64,000 nucleotides of DNA from CAXBCP01 sp047638395 (GCA_047638395.1 JBLIMV010000013.1:62001-126000); one strand, 5' to 3'. Shown: positions 26,946 to 36,009, numbered from the stretch's first letter. A program made the numbers and translations. Notes: a model not told the origin generated them from the letters alone.

Positions 26946-27827
26946 ATGACGGAATTGAGGACGGGATTTATCGGGCTCGGCACGATGGGGGCATGGATGT
27001 GCGGACATCTGATTGCGGCAGGTGTGCAGACCACCGTCTGGGCGCGTTCCAGGGACAAGGCACAAGCGCTTTTGGCCAAAGGCGCGAACTGGGCGGACAG
27101 TCCACGGGCTTTGGCCGAAGGTTGCGATGTCGTCATGTTATGTGTCTCCAATGACGACGCCGTGGGCGAGGTCGTCTTCGGAGAGAATGGAATTGTGGCG
27201 GCAACGGATGCGGCACAAGTGCTGGTCGATCATTCATCGATTCACCCGATGACCACGCGCGACTGGGCGCAAAAGCTTCGTTCGCAATGCGGGACGGGAT
27301 GGATCGACGCACCGGTGTCGGGTGGCCCCGGCGGTGCCGAGCGCGGCGAGCTTATCGTGATGGCAGGCGGGACGGCGGCGGATTTCGCCATCGCAGAGCC
27401 GCTTGTTTCAGCCTACGCGAAGCAGATCACGCTGATGGGACCGTGCGGCGCAGGACAGGCGACCAAGGCATGCAACCAGCTGATCATCGGTGCTGAAATC
27501 TGCGCGATTGCCGAGGCACTCAGCTTTGCCAAAAATTTCGGCATGGACGCACATGCTTTGGCCGACGCGCTGAAAGGCGGGTGGGCGGATTCGCCGGTGC
27601 TGCAGGATCATGGACGGCGGATGGCGAACGCCGATTACTCGGATCCGGCAGACGCCTCGATGATGTTGAAGGATATGGGGATCGCGCAGGATATGGGCAA
27701 CAAAACCGGCAGTGCGATGCCGGTGACCGATCTTGTAACGGCGCTGTTCAATAAGGCCATCGACGAGGGCCATATGGATGGTGGCCAGATTGCGCCAATG
27801 CGTCTGTATTCGTCAGAGCCGTTGTAG
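26946..27827 (+). CDS. NAD(P)-dependent beta-hydroxyacid dehydrogenase
   Basis: About 293 residues of the 3-hydroxyisobutyrate/tartronate semialdehyde reductase family. The N-terminal GFIGLGTMGAWMCGHL is the Rossmann GxGxxG motif; DAPVSGGPGGAERGEL is the substrate-binding signature and ATKACNQ holds the catalytic Lys. The ORF opens upstream but ATG 26946 follows GGGGAGCAGCC and starts the domain. It is divergent from the HbpS/MFS operon. Which 3-hydroxy acid it oxidises cannot be read here. Confidence 0.85.
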   Translation: MTELRTGFIGLGTMGAWMCGHLIAAGVQTTVWARSRDKAQALLAKGANWADSPRALAEGCDVVMLCVSNDDAVGEVVFGENGIVAATDAAQVLVDHSSIHPMTTRDWAQKLRSQCGTGWIDAPVSGGPGGAERGELIVMAGGTAADFAIAEPLVSAYAKQITLMGPCGAGQATKACNQLIIGAEICAIAEALSFAKNFGMDAHALADALKGGWADSPVLQDHGRRMANADYSDPADASMMLKDMGIAQDMGNKTGSAMPVTDLVTALFNKAIDEGHMDGGQIAPMRLYSSEPL

Positions 27828-27871
27828 ATAGCACCTGTAGATCGCGCCGGGCCATACCGGGCAATGCCGGT

Positions 27872-28804
27872 CTAAAGCGTCACGTCGGCGAGCGCCGGGG
27901 CGTCCATACCGATAGATATCTCAGCCATCCTCTCGCGCAGCCATGAGTGTGCCGGAGAGCGTGCGGAGAGTTCATGCCACAGGCCGATGACCTTGAACGC
28001 GGGCAGGGGAAGTGGCGCCGGAAAAATACGAAGGACGTCCGCAAAGGGGCGAAGGACACGTTCCGGTGCAACGGCGATGAAGTCGCTGTTCACGAGTATG
28101 CTTGGCAGGCTGAGGAAGTTCGGAACGGAGACAGTTACCCGTCGGCGTCGCCCGAGTTTTTCGAGAGCATCGTCAGTGGGCCCGAAAAACCCACCGCTCG
28201 ACGGCGTTACCAGCACATGGTTCAGCGTACAAAAATCGTCGAGCGACATATTCGTCGTCACCATGGAATGATCGGGACTGACCGCGCAGACGTAGCGATC
28301 CTCGAACAGTTCCATGGCGTGAACGTTCTTTGGGGCCATTTCCGGAACAGTGATGGCGAAATCGATTTCCTGACGATCGAACTGCTCGGGCATTCGGGCG
28401 ATATCGGTCGACACGATGGAAAATCGGATATTGGGGGCAGCCCGGTGTACCTGCTGCATCAGCGGCGCAAGAAAAGTCATCTGAGCGTAATCGGTTGCGG
28501 CGATGGTAAAGACCGATTCAGCCGCGTCCGGGGCGAAGCCGGCGAAGGAGAGGATCGTGTCGATATCCTTCAGGACAGTTTTTACCGGCCCAATCAGTTC
28601 CAGCGCCTGCGGTGTCGGTCTAATGCCCTGTTGGGCGCGGACGAACAGAGGGTCCTGAAAGGTTTCCCGCAGGCGTTTGAGCGCACCACTGACCGCCGGT
28701 TGAGATAAATTCAGCCTTTGTGCCGCGCGGCTGACACTGCGCTCATCGAGCAGGACATCCAACACGACGAGAAGATTTAGGTCGATATTTCTGATATTCG
28801 CCAA
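27872..28804 (-). CDS. LysR-family transcriptional regulator
   Basis: 310 residues. The N-terminal winged helix is LNLLVVLDVLLDERSVSRAAQRLNLSQPAVSGAL, followed by the family's effector-binding domain (FTIAATDYAQMTFLAPL, DFAITVPEM). It is divergent from the PaaA/PaaC-like gene at 28941, 136 bp away, the arrangement expected if it controls that gene. An imperfect 26-bp dyad (28817-28842) lies 12 bp before its start and could be its binding site. Confidence 0.88.
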   Translation of the reverse strand: MANIRNIDLNLLVVLDVLLDERSVSRAAQRLNLSQPAVSGALKRLRETFQDPLFVRAQQGIRPTPQALELIGPVKTVLKDIDTILSFAGFAPDAAESVFTIAATDYAQMTFLAPLMQQVHRAAPNIRFSIVSTDIARMPEQFDRQEIDFAITVPEMAPKNVHAMELFEDRYVCAVSPDHSMVTTNMSLDDFCTLNHVLVTPSSGGFFGPTDDALEKLGRRRRVTVSVPNFLSLPSILVNSDFIAVAPERVLRPFADVLRIFPAPLPLPAFKVIGLWHELSARSPAHSWLRERMAEISIGMDAPALADVTL

Positions 28805-28816
28805 GCTGATAACTCG

Positions 28817-28842
28817 TATAAAAAATTGCGATTTGTTTTATA
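28817..28842. promoter_or_regulatory. Candidate LysR operator (imperfect dyad)
   Basis: TATAAAA and TTTTATA flank a 12-bp spacer in the LysR/diiron-gene intergenic region; 9 of 13 symmetric pairs match. The long outer half-sites and AT-rich spacer are compatible with a LysR autoregulatory site; the spacing differs from the simple T-N11-A rule. Confidence 0.4.
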
Positions 28843-28873
28843 TCTATAGCTTTGTCAAATTCTCGGCAATATA

Positions 28874-28889
28874 TGTGATTACCGTCCCA
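28874..28889. promoter_or_regulatory. Near-consensus CRP site TGTGA-N6-TCCCA
   Basis: TGTGA (28874-28878), spacer TTACCG, TCCCA (28885-28889): one mismatch to the TCACA half-site. It is 52-67 bp before the start of the diiron gene, a plausible activator distance, but could be chance. Confidence 0.3.
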
Positions 28890-28940
28890 TTTGAGTGCCG
28901 TGCAAAGGCGCCTTCGTGACACCTCAACAGGAGAGAAAAC

Positions 28941-29684
28941 GTGGAAACATATCAGAACCCATCGGACCCGAAGGGCGAATACAAGGAAATGCTCGTCCGG
29001 CTGATGACGCGCCAGATTTATGCCGAAACAGCCACAGCCGAAGTATTCGGTCGCGCGATCAGCGCCGCGCCGAACTGGCAGGAAAAAGAACTCGCGGCTG
29101 AATTCGCTGCGGAAGAGGCACGTCATAGCCGGGGGCTTTACGACCTGTTGACCGACCTCGGCGAAGATCCCGAAGCAATCATCGCCGAGCGTCCTGATGC
29201 TGGTGAATTCTGGGGACTGGACCTTGATAACTGGCTCGACATCGCCGTGTTCAATTTCACGGTCGACCGCGCCGGTAGTCACCAGATCATGGAATATCGT
29301 GAATCCAGCTATCTTCCCTGGGGCGCCAGCCAGGAAGAGGTCCTCGAGGATGAGGAAGATCATTACGATAACGGTGTCGAGAACCTGAAACAGTTCGCCA
29401 AGGATCCGGCACAGCTTGCGGCGTTCCAGGTCGTTTATGACCGCGTTATGCCGAACGCGCTGAAGCGCGCTTTCGGCCGCCTCGAAGGCGCCGATAACGA
29501 CTTCTGCCTGGAGCACGGTCTGAAGCGGAATACGACCGAGGCTATCGTGAACCGGTACCTCAACGAAATGCACAGCCACATGGTTGGCACCGGCCTGGTG
29601 TTCCCGCCGATGACAGCCTTTGAAGCGATCAACTGCGAACTGGCGGATAGCACGCGCACGATCCTGATGTCGCTGCAGCGCTAG
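28941..29684 (+). CDS. Ferritin-like diiron protein of the PaaA/PaaC type
   Basis: 247 residues resembling the phenylacetyl-CoA epoxidase PaaA/PaaC family. Candidate iron ligands are seen in RQIYAETATAEVF (Glu), EFAAEEARHSR (E-x2-H) and LEDEEDHYDNG (E-x2-H). The usual partners PaaB, PaaD and PaaE are absent from the window, so it may not be a phenylacetate enzyme. The start is GTG 28941 with AGGAG 8 nt upstream. A strong terminator follows at 29713. It is divergent from the LysR gene. Confidence 0.6.
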   Translation: METYQNPSDPKGEYKEMLVRLMTRQIYAETATAEVFGRAISAAPNWQEKELAAEFAAEEARHSRGLYDLLTDLGEDPEAIIAERPDAGEFWGLDLDNWLDIAVFNFTVDRAGSHQIMEYRESSYLPWGASQEEVLEDEEDHYDNGVENLKQFAKDPAQLAAFQVVYDRVMPNALKRAFGRLEGADNDFCLEHGLKRNTTEAIVNRYLNEMHSHMVGTGLVFPPMTAFEAINCELADSTRTILMSLQR

Positions 29685-29712
29685 CGCGTTCGCACTGCTT
29701 TATCTACATCTG

Positions 29713-29742
29713 CGCCGGCCACGTAATTGTGGCCGGCGTTTT
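29713..29742 (+). terminator. Intrinsic terminator after the diiron gene
   Basis: A perfect 10-bp stem, CGCCGGCCAC and GTGGCCGGCG, with a 6-nt loop GTAATT, followed by TTTT. It lies 29 nt after the diiron gene's stop and separates it from the UbiD gene. Confidence 0.85.
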
Positions 29743-30046
29743 GGATTCGGTGTCCTGATACCGCATTAAAACAGTTGGATATCTAAGCATTTCTGTTCTA
29801 CATATTTTTGACGAAATCCGGCGCGCAAAGGGATGACAAATTCCCGGCGCGCAGCGGCTTGGGTCGGGTTTCGGGGCAGCGAGATGCTGCCGGTGACTGC
29901 TTCAGCGGTTCATCAAATTCAGGCACATAAGCAGGCCGCCGGGCAGCACTCCCGGCAGGCTTTAATTCAGCCGCCGACGAACGCGGCGATCACACAGCTT
30001 CCGCTGCCGACAAACGCAGAGCAGGAAGCCGTAAAAGGAGACAGAT
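29743..30046 (+). other. Leader region upstream of the UbiD gene
   Basis: About 304 bp with no supported gene. The part from 29870 on is GC-rich, with several short complementary repeats (CGGCAG/CTGCCG-type pairs) that could fold the 5' leader. A frame starting at 29833 overlaps the UbiD start and is not supported. No known riboswitch was recognised. Confidence 0.4.
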
Positions 30047-31624
30047 ATGTGCGCAGCTGAAATGAATATGCCGGGTATGGCGTCCGAGAAAATCTTCGAC
30101 CTGCGGGGAACGCTTGAATGGCTGAAGTCCGAAGGCGATCTGATTGAAACCGATGTCGAGGTCGATCCCGATCTTGAGATCGCGGCCATTCAGAAACATA
30201 TGGATGGCGGTTGCCCGGTCCTGTTCAACAACGTCAAGGGCAGGCCGAATAACCGGGTCGTCACGAACCTGTTTGGTGACATGAACGTCATCAACAAGAT
30301 GTTCGGCTGGAAAGACGACGCGGATCGCACGCGCAAGCTGGCCTATGCCTTGCAGCATCCCCTGGAATCGATCGAAATCAGCCAGGACGAAGCGCCCTGC
30401 CAGGAAGTAGTGATCGAAAACCCCACAGATGTGAACCAGTACATCGTCCCGATGCGCCATACCGAGTTCGAACCGGAACACACGGTCGGGTCCGGCAACC
30501 GGGTCGTTGCCGGCAAGTATTTCGATGGCGGCACGGATCTCGGCTACAACCGGATGAACTTCCGCTGGGGCAATGTCGGCACCTTCCAGATCTCGCCCGG
30601 CTCGCACATGTGGCAGGTCGTCTCGAAGCATTACAAGGATGACGAGCCCGTGCCGATCACGATGTGCTTTGGTCTGCCGCCGTCCTGCACGCTGATGGCG
30701 GGTGCCGGCTTCGATTACGTCATCCTGCCGCAGGGCTGTGACGAAATCGGTATCGCAGGCGCCATCCAGGGAAGCCCGGTTCGCCTCGTGAAAGCCCGCA
30801 GCGTCGATGCCCTTGCCGTCGCCGATTGCGAAGTGGTGCTCGAAGGTTACGTGAACCCGCGAGACCGGCGCTACGAGACGGCTGAATCCGAAGAAGCCGG
30901 TATTCAGGGCCGTTTCCATTTCCACCCGGAATGGGCGGGCTACATGGGAAAAGCGTATAAAGCGCCGACGTTCCATTGCACCGCGGTAACGACCCGCAAG
31001 CCGGAATCGAAGCCGATCATCTTCTGCCTCGCAGTACATACGCTCGATGAGCACAACATCGATACCACGGTCCGCGAAGCCGCTCTGTTTGCGTTATGTG
31101 AACGCATGCAGCCCGGCATCGTGACCGATGTTGTCATGCCGTACTGCATGACCGACTGGGGCGGCGCCATCATCCAGGTGAAGAAACGGAACCAGATCGA
31201 CGAAGGCTGGCAACGCAACTTCATGGGCGCCTTTATCTCAACGTCACAGGGTGCACGAATTTGTATCGCGGTTTCCGAAGATGCTGATCCGTACGATATG
31301 GACGACATCATGTGGAACATCACGACACGCGTGAATCCACATACCGATATCCTGAACCCGATCCCGGGCGGGCGTGGTCAGACCTTTATGCCGGCGGAAC
31401 GCATGACCGCGGGCGACAAGGAATGGACGGCGTCCAACACCCGCTTTGAAGGTGGTATGGGCATCGATTGCACCGTGCCGTTCGGTTATGAGAGCGATTT
31501 CATGCGGCCGGTCTATGCGGTCGACAAGGTCGATCTCTCAACCTGGTTCACCGACGATCAGATCGCCAACGGTAAGGACCGCATGAAGGGCTGGGTCAAC
31601 AGCCTGGCGCGCACCGGTCGCTAA
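30047..31624 (+). CDS. UbiD-family prenylated-FMN decarboxylase-like protein
   Basis: 525 residues of the UbiD/Fdc1 family of reversible decarboxylases that use prenylated FMN. Visible family parts are LGYNRMNFRWGN (Arg169 at the position of Fdc1 Arg173), SPGSHMWQVVSKHYKDDEPV, CEVVLEGYVNPRDRRY and FHFHPEWAGYMG. In Fdc1 the last region is EGPFGE; here Glu282 is kept as Glu295 but the Glu277 position is Phe290. The catalytic machinery may therefore differ. UbiX, which makes the cofactor, is not in the window. AAGGAG precedes the ATG. It is probably monocistronic, with a strong terminator at 31661. Confidence 0.75.
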   Translation: MCAAEMNMPGMASEKIFDLRGTLEWLKSEGDLIETDVEVDPDLEIAAIQKHMDGGCPVLFNNVKGRPNNRVVTNLFGDMNVINKMFGWKDDADRTRKLAYALQHPLESIEISQDEAPCQEVVIENPTDVNQYIVPMRHTEFEPEHTVGSGNRVVAGKYFDGGTDLGYNRMNFRWGNVGTFQISPGSHMWQVVSKHYKDDEPVPITMCFGLPPSCTLMAGAGFDYVILPQGCDEIGIAGAIQGSPVRLVKARSVDALAVADCEVVLEGYVNPRDRRYETAESEEAGIQGRFHFHPEWAGYMGKAYKAPTFHCTAVTTRKPESKPIIFCLAVHTLDEHNIDTTVREAALFALCERMQPGIVTDVVMPYCMTDWGGAIIQVKKRNQIDEGWQRNFMGAFISTSQGARICIAVSEDADPYDMDDIMWNITTRVNPHTDILNPIPGGRGQTFMPAERMTAGDKEWTASNTRFEGGMGIDCTVPFGYESDFMRPVYAVDKVDLSTWFTDDQIANGKDRMKGWVNSLARTGR

Positions 31625-31660
31625 TCGGGGCCGAAAGCGTTCGAAAATAACGAATAGAAA

Positions 31661-31688
31661 AGGGTCGTCCTTCGGGGCGGCCCTTTTT
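31661..31688 (+). terminator. Intrinsic terminator after the UbiD gene
   Basis: A 10-bp stem AGGGTCGTCC/GGGCGGCCCT (two G-T pairs) with a TTCG tetraloop followed by TTTTT, located 37 nt after the stop. A textbook rho-independent terminator. Confidence 0.92.
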
Positions 31689-31690
31689 GT

Positions 31691-32623
31691 TTAGTACCCG
31701 CGGCGGACTTCTATCTGGCCAAACAGGGCCTCACCGGCACGTGCGCGGCGGATATTGTCGGCAATTACGGGGGCCGCCGATTCCGGCAACGTCCAGGCCG
31801 CCGCGTGCGGATACAGAATGATGTTCGGATGCGACCAGAACGGATGATCCGCGGGCAGGGGCTCCTCGCGAAACACATCCAGTGTCGCGCCCGATAGCTG
31901 TCCGCTGTCGAGCGCTTCAATCAGGTCATCATCGACGACGTGTTTTCCGCGCGCAGCATTGATCAGGACGGCACCACGCGGCAGGGCGCCAAGCGTCGTC
32001 GCGTCCAGAATGTCTTCGGTATCCGGTGTCAGGGGTAACAGGCAAACCAGAATGTCCGCTTGCTCCAACAGCGTGAACAGACCGTCTTCACCGGTATAGC
32101 TTTTGATACCGGGCAGATCCTTTTTCGTGCGCGCCCAGCCCGATACGGGGAACCCGAAACGGCTCAGCATCTCGCCACAGGCCGCGCCCAGGTGGCCAAG
32201 GCCGAGAATGCCGATCCGCCGGTCGGATGACAGGGTCTGACGCAGCAGTTTCCAGGTACCTGCCTGCTGCTGGGCCCGGTATTCGGGCTCACGCCGATGA
32301 TGACGCAGGATTTCCATGACAACGAATTCGACCATGCCGGTCTGAAGCCCGGGATCGATCAGGCGCGCGATCGGCACACCCGGCGGCAGTTCAGGGTCGC
32401 GGAGGATATGTTCTATGCCGGCGGCAAGTGACAGGATCGCTTTCAGGTTCGGAAAAGTCGCAAGGAGCGCGCGCGGCGGCTGCCAGGTCAGAACAAGATC
32501 GATTTCATCCGGGTCGCCGACCCCGTCGGGCCAGACCCGCATATCAAGATCGGGTATCTCGGCGCGCAGCGTCGTTTCCCACTCGGTGGGATCTTCGCCT
32601 TCGCAAATGAACAGGAGGGCCAT
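31691..32623 (-). CDS. GhrA-like D-2-hydroxyacid dehydrogenase
   Basis: 310 residues of the glyoxylate/hydroxypyruvate reductase A branch. Rossmann motif GILGLGHLGAACGEML; catalytic Arg in NAARGKHVVDDDLI; the Glu and His pair in FREEPLPADHPF and YPHAAAWTLPESA. The N-terminus MALLFICEGEDPTEWETTLR fits this subgroup. It is divergent from the aspartate dehydrogenase operon with about 86 bp between the starts. Confidence 0.85.
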   Translation of the reverse strand: MALLFICEGEDPTEWETTLRAEIPDLDMRVWPDGVGDPDEIDLVLTWQPPRALLATFPNLKAILSLAAGIEHILRDPELPPGVPIARLIDPGLQTGMVEFVVMEILRHHRREPEYRAQQQAGTWKLLRQTLSSDRRIGILGLGHLGAACGEMLSRFGFPVSGWARTKKDLPGIKSYTGEDGLFTLLEQADILVCLLPLTPDTEDILDATTLGALPRGAVLINAARGKHVVDDDLIEALDSGQLSGATLDVFREEPLPADHPFWSHPNIILYPHAAAWTLPESAAPVIADNIRRARAGEALFGQIEVRRGY

Positions 32624-32709
32624 GCAAATCTGCCGTCGTGAAAGGTTTGATGCGCGCGCACTTTGGCGCTAAGCCTGTGACGAGTCACGCAGGAAACAGG
32701 GAGAGCGAT

Positions 32710-33510
32710 GTGAAAGTCGGAATCGCTGGCTTCGGTACCATCGGCAAGCCGGTGGCCGCGGCCTTGCAACGGGGGATAGACGGCCTTGAACTGGCCGCCA
32801 TCTGTTCGCGGGACCAGGATAAAGCCCGGCGCAACATGGAGGGTTTATGCGATCCCGTACCGGTGGTCGGACCGCAGGAACTTGCTGATTTGTGCGACGT
32901 GATTGTCGAATGCGTGCCAAAGGCCGCATTCCGCGATATCGCCGAACCAGCCCTCAAAGCAGGACGTATTTTTATTACCGTCAGCGGTGCGGGATTGCTG
33001 ATCCACCCCGATGTGGTCGACCTCGCGCGCGATAACGGCGCGCAGATCATCCTGGCGACCGGAGCGTTGCTCGGTCTGGACGCTGTCCGGGCCGCCGCGG
33101 AAGGTGAAATCGAGCAGGTCCGCATGATTACCCGCAAGCCGCCATTCTCGCTGACCGGCGCGCCGTTTCTGATTGAGAACAATATTTCAATCGAGAACCT
33201 CGATGCGCCTTTGAAGGTCTTTGAAGGCACCGCGCGCGAGGGCGCTGCGGGCTTTCCAGCGAATGTGAACGTTGCGGCGGCACTCGGGCTTGCCGGTATC
33301 GGGCCGGACCGGACAACATTGGAGATCTGGGCGGATCCCGCGCTGGATCGAAACACCCATCGCATCGAGGTTGAAGCTGACAGCGCCCGCTTTAGTCTCA
33401 GCATTGAAAATGTGCCGTCGGACGAAAATCCTGGCACCGGAAAAATCACCGCGCTCAGCGTCGTTGCGGCGCTCCGCGCACTCACTGCACCGCTCAAAGT
33501 CGGTAGCTGA
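32710..33510 (+). CDS. nadX: L-aspartate dehydrogenase-like protein (NadX family)
   Basis: 266 residues of the NAD(P)-dependent aspartate dehydrogenase family, which converts aspartate to iminoaspartate or oxaloacetate. The N-terminus VKVGIAGFGTIGKPVAAAL carries GxGxxG, and FPANVNVAAALGLAGIGPDRT is the family's conserved core. The GTG start at 32710 follows GGGAGAGCGAT and is preferred to the longer frame from 32638. It opens an operon with an enoyl-CoA hydratase, a CoA ligase and an MFS permease, which argues for a catabolic role rather than NAD synthesis. Whether aspartate is really its substrate is uncertain. Confidence 0.7.
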   Translation: MKVGIAGFGTIGKPVAAALQRGIDGLELAAICSRDQDKARRNMEGLCDPVPVVGPQELADLCDVIVECVPKAAFRDIAEPALKAGRIFITVSGAGLLIHPDVVDLARDNGAQIILATGALLGLDAVRAAAEGEIEQVRMITRKPPFSLTGAPFLIENNISIENLDAPLKVFEGTAREGAAGFPANVNVAAALGLAGIGPDRTTLEIWADPALDRNTHRIEVEADSARFSLSIENVPSDENPGTGKITALSVVAALRALTAPLKVGS

Positions 33511-33532
33511 CGGACTTCAAAGGAGAACACGC

Positions 33533-34438
33533 ATGGAATACCAGGCCCTCAAATGGGAAATCCTCGAGAACCCCAACAACCCCGGTGAACGTTCTATCGG
33601 TTTGCTGACGCTGAACCGGCCCGATTTTCTGAATGCGGTCGATGTCCGCATGCGTGTCGAACTCGACATCCTGTGCGATGAAATTTCGCATAACAGCAAT
33701 ATCAAGGTGATGATCATCACCGGCGAGGGCAGGGGCTTTTCCGCTGGCGGCGACCTCAAAAGCGAGGCGGGCCCGCTCGGCGCCGGCGAAGAGGACTTCG
33801 ATTTCGGCAATTTCGGTGCCTATAAGGAACTCGCCAGTTTGTTCTTTAACGATCTGCGCCACCAGGTGCTGCAGCGCGCATTCAAAAAGTTCGAAGACCT
33901 GCCCTGCATCGTGATCGCCGCCATTAACGGCCCGGCGGTCGGTATCGGGCTTGAGATCTGCACTTTGTGCGATCTGCGCTTTGCTTCCGATAAAGCGAAG
34001 CTTGGCGAAGTTGCCGTACCTGCCGGTTTCCTGCCTGAATCGGGCGGTGCGCGGAACCTGCCGAAGCTGGTCGGCATCGGTAAGGCTCTAGACATGATCC
34101 TGACTGGCAAGATCATCATGGCAGATGAGGCGCTTGAGATCGGGCTTGTCGAAAAGGTTTTCCCGCATGACGACCTGCTGCCCGAAACACTGGCCTATGC
34201 CGCACAGATCGCGTCGAACCCGTATCTGTCGGTCCGCTACGCGAAGGACCTGGTCAAGATGTACTGGAATCACAACCGGTCTGAGGAAGGCTGGGCAAAG
34301 GAATTTGCCGCCATCCAGGAAATCACCCGCACCGGCGACTGCCGCGAAGGTATCCAGGCATTCCTTGAGAAACGGCCGTCCGAGTATCGCGGGCCGTATT
34401 ACGACAACCCGCCCTATGGGGACCCCAAGCGTAAATGA
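33533..34438 (+). CDS. Enoyl-CoA hydratase/isomerase (crotonase) family protein
   Basis: 301 residues of the crotonase superfamily. Oxyanion-hole segments are GRGFSAGGDLKSEAG and AINGPAVGIGLEICTLCDL; the acidic positions corresponding to the catalytic pair lie in KLGEVAVPAGFLPESGG. There is a longer-than-usual loop with acidic residues (EEDFDFGNFGAYKELAS). The start ATG 33533 has AAGGAG 10 nt upstream; an open frame from 33272 overlaps the previous gene. Its TGA overlaps the CoA ligase start by 4 nt. Confidence 0.82.
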   Translation: MEYQALKWEILENPNNPGERSIGLLTLNRPDFLNAVDVRMRVELDILCDEISHNSNIKVMIITGEGRGFSAGGDLKSEAGPLGAGEEDFDFGNFGAYKELASLFFNDLRHQVLQRAFKKFEDLPCIVIAAINGPAVGIGLEICTLCDLRFASDKAKLGEVAVPAGFLPESGGARNLPKLVGIGKALDMILTGKIIMADEALEIGLVEKVFPHDDLLPETLAYAAQIASNPYLSVRYAKDLVKMYWNHNRSEEGWAKEFAAIQEITRTGDCREGIQAFLEKRPSEYRGPYYDNPPYGDPKRK

Positions 34439-36009
34439 GCACGATGCCCGTGACGCTGCCGCAGGGGTATCGCGAGATACCCCTGCGCATGAATATTGCC
34501 GCCGAACTCATTGATCGTATTGGCGAGCGAGGATTCGGTGACCGTATTGCATTTGCCTGGGATGATGGCGAGCTGAGCTTTGCCGAGTTCGCCGTCCGGG
34601 TGAATAAACTGGCGCACGGGTTCGCGGCGAACGGTATCGAGAAAGGCATGCCGGTTCTTATCCGGATGCATAACTGTCATGAGTTCGCCGAAGCTGTTCT
34701 TGCCCTGATCAAGGTCGGGGCATTGCCGGTGCTTCAGAACTCGTTACTGGGTGAGGAAGAGGTCGATTACGTTCTCGAGCATTCCGATGCCTGCGCCGCG
34801 GTAACGCTTGGCAGCCTTGCCGGGCCATTGGTGAACCTGTCGAGCAAGCTGTCGGCCGGCATATTCGCAGCGCGTGGCGCGCCCGACGGGACGGTCGCTC
34901 TCGAAAGCCTGATCGAAGCTGCGCCGGACGCGGCATTCGAGACTGCCGATACAGAAGCAAATGAGCCTGCCTTCTTCGTCTACACATCGGGGACGACAGG
35001 TCGGCCTAAGGGGATCGTTCACGCCCATCGCTGGGTGATCGCGCTCGGAGATTCAAATCGTTACCGCCTGCCGCCCAAAGAGGGTGACCGGGCTTATGCG
35101 ACCGGCGAGTGGAGTTTTATCAGCGCGCTCGGCCACAACGTCATGTTTCCGCTGCGCAACGGCGTGACCGGCGTGATCCTCGAAGACAGGCCCAGTCCCG
35201 AGAACGTGTTGAAAGCCGTGGAACGCCACAAGGTCACGCTGATTTATTCAGTCGCGACCGTATACCGGCGGATACTGGCGATGGAGAACGTCGAGGCGAC
35301 CTATGACTTTTCATCCGTCCGCGGCTGCAATGCCACCGGTGAGGCTTTGGAAGCCGCCACATGGCAGGAGTTCAAGGACCGGTTCGGCTGCGACATCTGG
35401 GAACATTACGGCGTATCGGAAATGCAGATGGTTCTGGGGCAGGGGCCGTTACAGCCTGTCGTGCCGGGATCAATCGGTGTACCGATTCCGGGCACCGATG
35501 TCGCTGTGCTGGATGACGATTACAACGAGATAGCGCCGGGCGAGATCGGCCATTTTCTGATCGCGTCTGACAATCCAGGCTTTTTCCTTGGCTACCATAA
35601 GGATCCGGAGAAAACGGCGGAGGTCGTCCATGATGGCTGGTACCACACCGGCGACCTCGCATCCTGCGACGAGGATGGCTACTTCCGGATTGCCGGGCGC
35701 AGTGACGACTGCTTCAAAAGCCGCGGCATCTTTATCTCGCCGTATGAAATCGAAAACGTTCTCCGTCAGCATCCGTCGATTGTCGAAGCCTGCATCGTGC
35801 CGCTGGTCGACAAGGAGATCGGCTATCGCATTCGCGCCGTCTGCGTGCTCCGCGACGGCGTCGAGCCATCCGACAAAACCGCTGAAGATATTCGCCTGAG
35901 TGTTCGCGCGCGGATTGCACCCTACAAAGCGCCGCATGTCGTCGAGTTTATCGATGCTTTGCCCAAGAGCCCCGTTGGCAAGGTTCTGCGGCGGGAACTC
36001 GTCTCCTGA
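34435..36009 (+). CDS. AMP-dependent acyl/aryl-CoA ligase
   Basis: 524 residues of the benzoate-CoA ligase-like branch of ANL ligases. Motifs: YTSGTTGRPKGIVHAHRW (phosphate loop), ATGEALEAATWQEF and YGVSEMQMVLG (A5), GWYHTGDLASCDEDGYFRIAG (A7), RSDDCFKSRGIFISPYEIEN (hinge A8) and the catalytic Lys in KSPVGKVLRREL. The gene begins inside the stop of the enoyl-CoA hydratase and ends at the presumed CTG start of the MFS gene, so all three are coupled. It should activate an organic acid for the hydratase. Confidence 0.86.
   Translation: MSTMPVTLPQGYREIPLRMNIAAELIDRIGERGFGDRIAFAWDDGELSFAEFAVRVNKLAHGFAANGIEKGMPVLIRMHNCHEFAEAVLALIKVGALPVLQNSLLGEEEVDYVLEHSDACAAVTLGSLAGPLVNLSSKLSAGIFAARGAPDGTVALESLIEAAPDAAFETADTEANEPAFFVYTSGTTGRPKGIVHAHRWVIALGDSNRYRLPPKEGDRAYATGEWSFISALGHNVMFPLRNGVTGVILEDRPSPENVLKAVERHKVTLIYSVATVYRRILAMENVEATYDFSSVRGCNATGEALEAATWQEFKDRFGCDIWEHYGVSEMQMVLGQGPLQPVVPGSIGVPIPGTDVAVLDDDYNEIAPGEIGHFLIASDNPGFFLGYHKDPEKTAEVVHDGWYHTGDLASCDEDGYFRIAGRSDDCFKSRGIFISPYEIENVLRQHPSIVEACIVPLVDKEIGYRIRAVCVLRDGVEPSDKTAEDIRLSVRARIAPYKAPHVVEFIDALPKSPVGKVLRRELVS

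Noticed and set aside
29833..30060. 75-codon plus-strand frame before the UbiD gene
   Set aside because: It overlaps the UbiD start, lacks a ribosome binding site and has no recognisable features.
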